The notes under the pieces are model-generated. The model saw nothing but the letters and a program-made list of their open reading frames with translations. It did no database searches and was not told the DNA's origin. This document shows positions 7,519 to 11,901 of a stretch of 11,901 nt of DNA, piece by piece; position 1 is the first letter of the stretch, and the number at the start of each line of letters is the position of its first letter. Source of the stretch: BMS3Bbin11 sp034659075 (GTDB taxonomy: Bacteria > Pseudomonadota > Gammaproteobacteria > BMS3Bbin11); assembly GCA_034659075.1 (NCBI GenBank), contig JAYEGM010000133.1, positions 1 to 11,901 on the forward strand, in the 5' to 3' direction. Position numbers and translations under genes: made by a program.

Positions 7519-8436
7519 ATGGCGGACAGACGTCTACAAGTATTCCACACCGTTGCGCGATTGCTCAGTTTCACCAAGGCAGCGGATTCTCTGCACATGA
7601 CGCAGCCGGCTGTTACGTTCCAGGTTCGTCAGCTTGAAGAATATTTCAATACTCGTTTATTCGACCGCACCCATAACCGGATTAGTCTCACAGAAGTCGG
7701 GAAAAAGGTCTTTGTCTATTCAGAACAGATTCTTGGACTCTATCGTGAGATGGATAATGATATACGTACGCTTACCGGAGAAATTATCGGTGTCCTGGTA
7801 ATCGGTGCAAGCACCACTGTCGCTGAATATATGCTGCCTCGTCTACTGGGAGAGTTCCAGGTACTTTACCCTAAGGTCAAGCTGCGCCTGAAGGTGTCAA
7901 ATTCCCTCGGCGTCGTCCACATGGTGGAAAACAACGATATTGATGTCGGGCTTGTTGAATTTCCAGTGGGCAACAAAAGCCTGGTCGTCGAAGACTGCTG
8001 GCAGGATAATCTTGTTGTCATTGTTGAACCAGGCCACCCTCTTGCAGCCAAAGAATCTGTACATATCGATGAACTGAAAAGCTATCCATTTATTTCTCGC
8101 GAGGAAGGTTCCGGTACACGCTGTGTGCTGAGTGATTATCTTGACGAGAATGACATGAGCATGAGCGACCTTGATTTAAGCATGGAGTTCGGCAGTCCTG
8201 AAGCGATCAAGAATGCCGTAGAGTCCGGTTTGGGTATCTCTATCGTCTCAGAGACGACACTGGCGAAAGAATTACAGCTAAATACATTGAAGGCAGTAAA
8301 AATTGATCCGCCATTACATCGACCTTTCTCCCTGGTTCATCAGCGGCAGAAGTTTCGTATTCGAGCGATGCAGGAATTCTTAAATTTTGCCCATGAGCGT
8401 TGCAATATTGAAAAAGACAAAGACGAAAAGGCCTGA
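7519..8436 (+). CDS. LysR-type transcriptional regulator
   Basis: The 305-residue protein has the standard LysR layout. An N-terminal winged helix-turn-helix (about 3-62) includes the recognition region SFTKAADSLHMTQPAVTFQVRQLE, and a linker helix spans about 63-90. A two-subdomain periplasmic-binding-like effector domain runs from about 91 to 292. Likely ligand-pocket segments are GASTT (96-100), where the first-strand loop meets the ligand in the family, and REEGSGTR (194-201). The overall pattern, including NNDIDVGLVE and GSPEAIKNAVESGLGISIVS, resembles the CysL/CbbR-like branch of LysR proteins, but the inducer cannot be read from sequence. Weak AAGG precedes the ATG. There is no divergently transcribed neighbour on its own promoter side (the upstream pilus ATPase gene points the same way), so its target is unclear. 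The small gene 56 bases downstream is likely co-transcribed. Confidence 0.94.
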   Translation: MADRRLQVFHTVARLLSFTKAADSLHMTQPAVTFQVRQLEEYFNTRLFDRTHNRISLTEVGKKVFVYSEQILGLYREMDNDIRTLTGEIIGVLVIGASTTVAEYMLPRLLGEFQVLYPKVKLRLKVSNSLGVVHMVENNDIDVGLVEFPVGNKSLVVEDCWQDNLVVIVEPGHPLAAKESVHIDELKSYPFISREEGSGTRCVLSDYLDENDMSMSDLDLSMEFGSPEAIKNAVESGLGISIVSETTLAKELQLNTLKAVKIDPPLHRPFSLVHQRQKFRIRAMQEFLNFAHERCNIEKDKDEKA

Positions 8437-8492
8437 GGCATATATCGATTTTGGTTCGACCCATTAATTCAGAAGTTCATTAAATTACTAAA

Positions 8493-8849
8493 ATGCCTGA
8501 TACGGAAGAAGTATTATTAAAAAGATTCCGTCAGTTGCCCGAGACCCAGCAGCAGGCACTGCTTGATTATGCAGAGTTTCTGAGCCAGCGTTATGCAATA
8601 GAGACTGAGCCGGTTGCAGAACATCCACTGGATATCCCCCGCCCGCAGGAAGAATCTGTAGTCAAGGCCGTCAAAAGGCTGTCGAAAACCTATCCGATGC
8701 TTGACTCAAAAATACTGTTTGAGAAAACCTCATCCTTTATGATGAGAAACCTGATGCATGGAGAAGAAAGCGTTGTTCTGATAGATGAGATGGAAATATT
8801 TTTTCAGCAGAGTTATCAGGCTCTCATCAGTGAAGGTGAGGACGAGTAA
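8493..8849 (+). CDS. Small conserved cytoplasmic protein of unknown function
   Basis: This is a 118-residue acidic, soluble, probably all-helical protein with no signal peptide or membrane segment. The N-terminal part (LLKRFRQLPETQQQALLDYAEFLSQRY split over residues 8-34) resembles the short helical motif seen in DUF2281-like and related small proteins, where Leu-Pro and DYxEFL are typical. A Pro-rich stretch (45-52) follows, then a second helical region with EESVVKAVKRLSKTYPMLD (53-71) and a C-terminal helix (about 92-113). It lies 56 bases after the LysR stop in the same direction, suggesting one transcription unit, though its own ribosome site is poor. Coding character is credible because of the compositionally coherent helices and its fit between two genes. 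I do not recognise a function. It could partner the regulator or simply be a neighbour. Confidence 0.75.
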   Translation: MPDTEEVLLKRFRQLPETQQQALLDYAEFLSQRYAIETEPVAEHPLDIPRPQEESVVKAVKRLSKTYPMLDSKILFEKTSSFMMRNLMHGEESVVLIDEMEIFFQQSYQALISEGEDE

Positions 8850-8904
8850 AGCAAAGCAAAGCTGTTATTCTCATGCCTGTAGTGCTGCTGACAATGGCTC
8901 CTGC

Positions 8905-9549
8905 TTATACCCGGTAGGCTGTGCGTGTCATTACCTTTGACATCAGTCCCATTAGTTTTTTGACAGGTGCCGGAAGTTCAGCGCCACCATGATGCAGGGC
9001 GGTGGTCGCGTGCTTTGCCTCATCAATTTTCATTTGTTCCAGGATGGCTCGACTGCACTCATCATGCTCAGCGAGTGACCCTAAATGTTCATCAAGGTGA
9101 CGTACAACCTGATGCTCTGTCTCAGCAACAAAGCCGAGGCTCCATTTGTCGCCCAGCATGCCTGCCGTCGCGCCAATCAAAAATGAGCCGGTATACCAGA
9201 CCGGGTTGAGCAGGCTTTTACGTGCATCAAGATCATTCAACCGTTGCTCACACCACACCAGGTGATCATTTTCTTCGGCGGCGGCCTGCTCCATTTTCTC
9301 TCTGACGTTGGGAAGTTTTGCTGTTAGTGCCTGGCCCTGATAGAGCCCCTGGGCGGAGACCTCACCTGAATGGTTAATCCGCATCAGCCCGGCAGTATGC
9401 TTCTTTTCCTGTCCACTTAGCTCGGTCTCAGTACAACCCGCTGCCGGGTAGGGTCTGCCGCTTAAAGGTGGATTGCCGAAGATTGTTCGCAAGGCCGAGT
9501 CGGCCTGGATCAGTAGCTTATCTACAGGGAGAAGGTGGCGTGTTTGCAT
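8905..9549 (-). CDS. coq7: Coq7-type 3-demethoxyubiquinol hydroxylase (diiron)
   Basis: This 214-residue protein matches the Coq7/CLK-1 family, which hydroxylates the demethoxy-quinol intermediate in the penultimate steps of ubiquinone biosynthesis at the inner membrane face. Ferritin-like diiron ligands are all visible at expected spacing: E63 (in HSGEVSAQ), E93 and H96 (AEENDH), E145 (AETEH), and E177 and H180 (DEAKHA). The hydrophobic, membrane-associating segment GSFLIGATAGMLG lies at 121-133. Length is typical of the bacterial form. The start at ATG 9549 gives the normal N-terminus (MQTRHLLPVDKLL), although the ribosome site is weak. The gene is convergent with the small protein gene ending at 8849, and no clear terminator is seen in the 55-base gap. 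It implies an aerobic, ubiquinone-using metabolism. The assignment is by intact ligands and pattern. Confidence 0.95.
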   Translation of the reverse strand: MQTRHLLPVDKLLIQADSALRTIFGNPPLSGRPYPAAGCTETELSGQEKKHTAGLMRINHSGEVSAQGLYQGQALTAKLPNVREKMEQAAAEENDHLVWCEQRLNDLDARKSLLNPVWYTGSFLIGATAGMLGDKWSLGFVAETEHQVVRHLDEHLGSLAEHDECSRAILEQMKIDEAKHATTALHHGGAELPAPVKKLMGLMSKVMTRTAYRV

Positions 9550-9644
9550 CTTTTGATTCTAACATTTTATGTTTGTTGTATAAATTATTGTTAGCTGTGG
9601 CTCAGAATATTAACAAAAAATTATTCATTGACCATTCGTCCTGT

Positions 9645-9653
9645 TTATCCACA
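9645..9653 (+). promoter_or_regulatory. Perfect DnaA box consensus in the coq7 upstream region
   Basis: TTATCCACA matches the DnaA box consensus TTATNCACA at all nine positions. It lies in an AT-rich stretch between coq7 and the downstream secreted protein gene. A degenerate reverse copy (TGTGGCTCA, 9596-9604) differs at two positions, and GCTGTGG/CCACAGC at 9594-9600/9649-9655 form a 7-bp inverted repeat. A single strong box is more likely a DnaA-titrating or transcriptional site than an origin. Confidence 0.4.
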
Positions 9654-9679
9654 GCCAGTAACCACTAATCAGCCATATC

Positions 9680-9708
9680 TTGATGCCCACCATGTTGTCG
9701 CCTAATAT
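9680..9708 (+). promoter_or_regulatory. Candidate promoter for the secreted repeat protein
   Basis: TTGATG (9680-9685) and TAATAT (9703-9708) each match four of six sigma-70 consensus positions with 17-base spacing. They lie just upstream of the strong ribosome site and ATG at 9739. This is a visual match only. Confidence 0.4.
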
Positions 9709-9726
9709 TCCATCATAAACCGATGA

Positions 9727-9734
9727 GGGGAGGT
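9727..9734 (+). promoter_or_regulatory. Very strong ribosome binding site
   Basis: GGGGAGGT, with GGAGG five bases before the ATG at 9739, is the strongest Shine-Dalgarno sequence in the window. It fixes the start of the secreted repeat protein and suggests high expression. Confidence 0.75.
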
Positions 9735-9738
9735 AGAA

Positions 9739-10623
9739 ATGAAATCAACAACCGAACGTCCGAAAACTAAACAGTTGTATGCCGCTATCGCAACGGCGCT
9801 GGCACTGGGGGCATCTGTCGTTATGACCTCCCATGCGCAGGAAGGTGATATCGACCCGGTACAGACCCCGGATATAGATGTTGTCCTGGCAGAAACACCT
9901 GAAGTAGAACCGCTGCCGGAAGAAATACCTGAAATAGGACAACTACCTGTAGAAACAGAAACACTGACCGTTCATCCAGACGTTGCAGTGGACAATGACG
10001 GCTATGCCTATGATGGCGATGCCTATGCTGGAGTAGGCCCTGCCGGTCTGTATAATGCAATCCTGGACAAGCAACAGAAACTCGGCATGACCGTTACCTA
10101 TGACGCGGCTGGTTATCCTGTAGATGTTAACTATGAAGGCAGTAATCATGGGCATCAGACGGCATTGGCCCGTCTGCGGGAAAATCTTGAGCGTAAGCTA
10201 AACAAACTTGATGATGGAGCAGAAGTGCCTGAAGTAGAGCCGTTGCCGGAAGAGGTGGGTGGCACTGCTGTTGAAGAGCTTGCTGTTGCAGCTGAACTGG
10301 GGGTTTCTAAACGGAGTGTCAAAGCAGCTAAAGCAAGGATAGACAAGAGCCAGAAACTGGAAAAGTCTGTAAAGCTTGAGAAAGCGACAAGAGTAGAAAA
10401 GACTGTAAGGATAGAGAAAGCCTCGAAACCGATCAGGGCTGAGCGTGTAGAGCGGCCCCAGAAACCAACGAAGGTCACTCGTGTTGAAAGACCCCAGCGG
10501 CCGGAAAAAATCTCACGTGTAGAAAAGCCGCAAAGGCCGGAGAAGATCTCCCGTGTTGAGAAACCGCAGCGCCCGCAAAAACCACAGAAACCTGAAAAGC
10601 CGCAGCGCCCGGGTCGCAGTTAG
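9739..10623 (+). CDS. Secreted, charge-segregated repeat protein of unknown function
   Basis: This is a 294-residue protein. A signal peptide covers about 1-33 (hydrophobic 13-30, cleavage likely SHA-Q34). An acidic, Pro/Glu-rich segment (34-80) contains PEVEPLPEE (54-62), which recurs almost unchanged at 164-172. A central region (about 86-160) with Gly/Tyr/Asp (NDGYAYDGDAYAG) and a helix (QTALARLRENLERKL) could be the folded part. The C-terminal third is very basic and repetitive: four hexads of the type [KR][LVI]EKxx at 206-229, then four 12-residue repeats starting RVE(R/K)PQ(R/K)P at 236-283, ending in a KP/RP-rich tail. I do not recognise a family. The acidic front and basic tail might let it bind polyanions, cell wall or itself. 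It is followed by a strong hairpin and then an outer-membrane barrel gene on the same strand. Confidence 0.85.
   Translation: MKSTTERPKTKQLYAAIATALALGASVVMTSHAQEGDIDPVQTPDIDVVLAETPEVEPLPEEIPEIGQLPVETETLTVHPDVAVDNDGYAYDGDAYAGVGPAGLYNAILDKQQKLGMTVTYDAAGYPVDVNYEGSNHGHQTALARLRENLERKLNKLDDGAEVPEVEPLPEEVGGTAVEELAVAAELGVSKRSVKAAKARIDKSQKLEKSVKLEKATRVEKTVRIEKASKPIRAERVERPQKPTKVTRVERPQRPEKISRVEKPQRPEKISRVEKPQRPQKPQKPEKPQRPGRS
10354..10587 (+). repeat. In-frame tandem repeats encoding the basic tail
   Basis: Codons 206-229 are four hexad repeats ([KR][LVI]EKxx) at 10354-10425. After one linking hexad, codons 236-283 are four 12-residue repeats (RVE-[RK]-PQ-[RK]-P followed by four residues) at 10444-10587. 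The DNA copies are diverged at third positions, so selection seems to act on the protein pattern, while the array could still expand or shrink by slippage. Confidence 0.8.
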
Positions 10624-10640
10624 CAATCAGTAACAGATCT

Positions 10641-10674
10641 GTCGGCGAAAGGGTGAATACCCTTTCGCCGATTT
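10641..10674 (+). terminator. Perfect 13-bp hairpin between the two envelope genes
   Basis: TCGGCGAAAGGGT (10642-10654) pairs perfectly with ACCCTTTCGCCGA (10659-10671) around a GAAT tetraloop. Only three T residues follow directly, with a broken T-rich stretch after. It is probably a terminator for the secreted repeat protein. The weak T tract leaves room for read-through into the barrel gene 30 bases on, or for a role as an mRNA stabiliser. Confidence 0.75.
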
Positions 10675-10704
10675 CGTTTATTTACCAAAAATACAGGAAA
10701 CATG

Positions 10705-11562
10705 ATGTTGATGAAAGCAAATACACATTCTATTTTCACCGCAATAGCCACCGTCTTGGCTATTGGCCTGCCTTTGCATGCGCAGGCTGTAGACCTGCCA
10801 TCAAATCATGTTTTTATTACCACCGGAGTGGATTTCAGCACGGGTAAATATGGTGCAGAGGAATCCACCGACATGGTCTATATCCCGTTAACATTCAAAT
10901 ATGGTACCGATAAATGGAGTAGCGGCCTCACTATTCCCTACATCTCAATCGAAAGCCCCGGCGATGTCGTGATAGGCCCTGACGGCACACCGATTCCAAT
11001 TCCTGGTGGCGGCTCAACCAGCGAATCAGGTCTGGGTGATATCACAGCATCTTTCACCTGGTTCACGTACCCGGGCACAGAAACACTGCCAATAGTCGAT
11101 GTCACAGGCCGGATAAAACTACCGACTGCGGATGAAGATAAGGGGCTCGGTACCGGTGAAATCGACTGGGCACTGGAGACAGACCTGATCAAGACGCTGG
11201 ATAAAAATTCACTATTTTTTACCCTCGGCTACAAAATTTTTGGCGACCCCGATTTAGTAAAGATCAATAATGTTTTTTATGGTTCTATCGGTGATTCATA
11301 CCGCTACAATAATACGACATCCTTTGGTGCCTTCTATGATATCAGGGAAGCGACGACAAGCTTCACTGAAGGCATGAGCGAACTGACAGGTTTTGTAAGC
11401 CACCGTATGACCCCAAAGTGGAAAGTGATGGGCTACCTGGTCAAGGGATTTTCAGATGGCAGCCCTGATATAGGGGCAGGAGTCCTGTTCACACGGGATA
11501 CCGGCTTTGCTGAACTTGGACGTATTATTCCAAGTCTCAGACGGGATATTTTTCCGTTCTGA
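10705..11562 (+). CDS. Outer-membrane beta-barrel, MetA-degradation-type transporter family
   Basis: This is a 285-residue protein with a signal peptide (about 1-28, cleavage likely HAQA-V29) and a barrel of alternating strands. The segment KLPTADEDKGLGTGEID (138-154 from this start) is the hallmark of the 'transporter'/Phenol_MetA_deg (PF13557) outer-membrane family, often found near hydrophobic-compound degradation genes. SGLGDITASFTWF and a Gly-rich GSPDIGAG near the C-terminus also fit. ATGs at 10702, 10705 and 10711 are all possible. AGGA at 10695-10698 is 6 bases from 10705, so I prefer that one. The C-terminus is odd: about 20 residues (RDTGFAELGRIIPSLRRDIFPF) follow the expected final strand instead of a short ending in YRF or similar, although the last residue is still Phe. 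Substrate is unknown. It follows the repeat protein gene and may share its transcript. Confidence 0.85.
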   Translation: MLMKANTHSIFTAIATVLAIGLPLHAQAVDLPSNHVFITTGVDFSTGKYGAEESTDMVYIPLTFKYGTDKWSSGLTIPYISIESPGDVVIGPDGTPIPIPGGGSTSESGLGDITASFTWFTYPGTETLPIVDVTGRIKLPTADEDKGLGTGEIDWALETDLIKTLDKNSLFFTLGYKIFGDPDLVKINNVFYGSIGDSYRYNNTTSFGAFYDIREATTSFTEGMSELTGFVSHRMTPKWKVMGYLVKGFSDGSPDIGAGVLFTRDTGFAELGRIIPSLRRDIFPF

Positions 11563-11633
11563 TTGGGATGATTTGCCCTTTATGGGTGAGTGCGTTTCTT
11601 TTTTATTCGTTTGCACGAATTGTACTGAGTGTT

Positions 11634-11840
11634 TCGTCCTTCATGGACGAGTTACTTTATCTTTGCTTGCTCAAAGAAAAGTAACCAAAAGAAAGAGCAC
11701 CCGCATGCATGCCCTACGGGTTCCCTGCGATGCTCAGATAAGCTGGCGGGGTGTGAACTCGCTACGCTCAGACAGGCACACCCCGAAACCCCAGCTCATC
11801 CTGCGCTTCTCGGCAAGCCTGAACGGGACGGGTAGGTCAA
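11634..11840 (+). repeat. Dispersed, hairpin-rich intergenic repeat
   Basis: The segment contains AAAGAAAAGTAACCAAAAGAAA (broken over 11673-11694), which I recall as a core of a repeat found between genes in many beta- and gammaproteobacteria. Inverted repeats are visible: TCGTCC/GGACGA (11634-11650); GTTACTTTATCTTTG with CAAAGAAAAGTAAC (11651-11685, one bulge); GGGGTGTG/CACACCCC (11748-11755/11777-11784) nested in AGCTGG/CCAGCT (11741-11746/11791-11796). The exact ends are not visible with only one copy, and the family recall is from memory. Confidence 0.6.
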
Positions 11841-11878
11841 AATCAAGCGTCAAAAATAAAAGTTTCCCAATGGGCTGA

Positions 11879-11901
11879 TGTAGGAGCGCCGTCCCCGGCG
11901 C
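11879..11901 (+). repeat. REP-like palindromic element, truncated by window edge
   Basis: TGTAGGAGCG followed by a stem GCGCCG/CGGCGC (11886-11891/11896-11901) around TCCC matches the widespread TGTAGGAGCG class of repetitive extragenic palindromes mobilised by RAYT transposases. The element probably continues past the edge. Confidence 0.7.

Larger units (their letters stand above)
11563..11901. other. Gene-free 3' region with structured repeat and REP element
   Basis: No credible gene is present. Open frames across 11507-11878 run through the inverted repeats and look like the spurious proteins often called in such repeats. The region holds short hairpins (11605-11620; 11634-11650), a larger repeat block (about 11651-11840) and the left part of a REP element (11879 to the edge). 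Confidence 0.7.

Noticed and set aside
7398..8450. Three copies of ATCGATT around the LysR gene (7398, 7488, 8444)
   Set aside because: A 7-base word without a surrounding shared sequence is expected by chance at this frequency, and similar ATCGAT words occur inside nearby coding regions.
10155..10478. 107-codon antisense open frame across the repeat-rich gene
   Set aside because: It is a Ser/Thr/Phe-rich mirror of the Lys/Glu/Arg repeats on the plus strand. The plus strand has a signal peptide and a strong ribosome site.
11507..11878. Open frames through the right-end repeat (123 and 68 codons)
   Set aside because: They start inside the barrel gene or in repeat DNA, translate the hairpins, and resemble proteins spuriously predicted from this kind of repeat.

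Overview
The window looks like chromosomal DNA of a free-living, Gram-negative gammaproteobacterium. The evidence is a set of outer-membrane beta-barrels (FadL-type, TolC-type and a MetA-degradation-type porin), a Coq7-type diiron hydroxylase for ubiquinone, a type IV pilus motor ATPase, and a TGTAGGAGCG-type REP element at the right edge. Base composition is moderate and fairly even. I see no rRNA, tRNA, CRISPR array, phage gene or transposase, so the organism cannot be named from this stretch.

Layout from left to right. (1) 1-187 is the 3' end of a FadL/OmpP1-type outer-membrane transporter. A hairpin terminator follows, then a secreted protein with an SCP2-like lipid-binding domain (296-961), ending at a second strong, probably bidirectional terminator. 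(2) 6003-1031, minus strand, is a tightly packed three-gene efflux operon: TolC-family channel, a very short adaptor-like lipoprotein, and a complete RND pump. TolC and adaptor overlap by ATGA, and adaptor and pump are 3 nt apart. The adaptor has only a signal peptide and the membrane-proximal domain, which is the oddest thing in the operon. (3) 6276-7397 is a lone PilT/PilU-type ATPase. (4) 7519-8849 is a LysR-type regulator followed by a small conserved cytoplasmic protein, probably one transcription unit. (5) 9549-8905, minus strand, is coq7, convergent with the preceding pair. (6) 9739-10623 is a secreted, charge-segregated repeat protein (acidic front, Lys/Arg/Pro repeat tail). A perfect 13-bp hairpin separates it from a MetA-degradation-type outer-membrane barrel (10705-11562). 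(7) 11563-11901 has no credible gene. It carries a string of inverted repeats, recalled as a dispersed proteobacterial repeat, and the start of a REP element.

Most genes are envelope functions: lipid or hydrophobe import (FadL plus periplasmic SCP2-like), export (TolC/RND), pilus retraction, and two further exported proteins. I do not see a clear new defence or mobile system. The items most worth a second look are the mini-adaptor in the RND operon, the exported SCP2-like protein beside FadL, the charge-segregated repeat protein, and the structured repeat at the right end.
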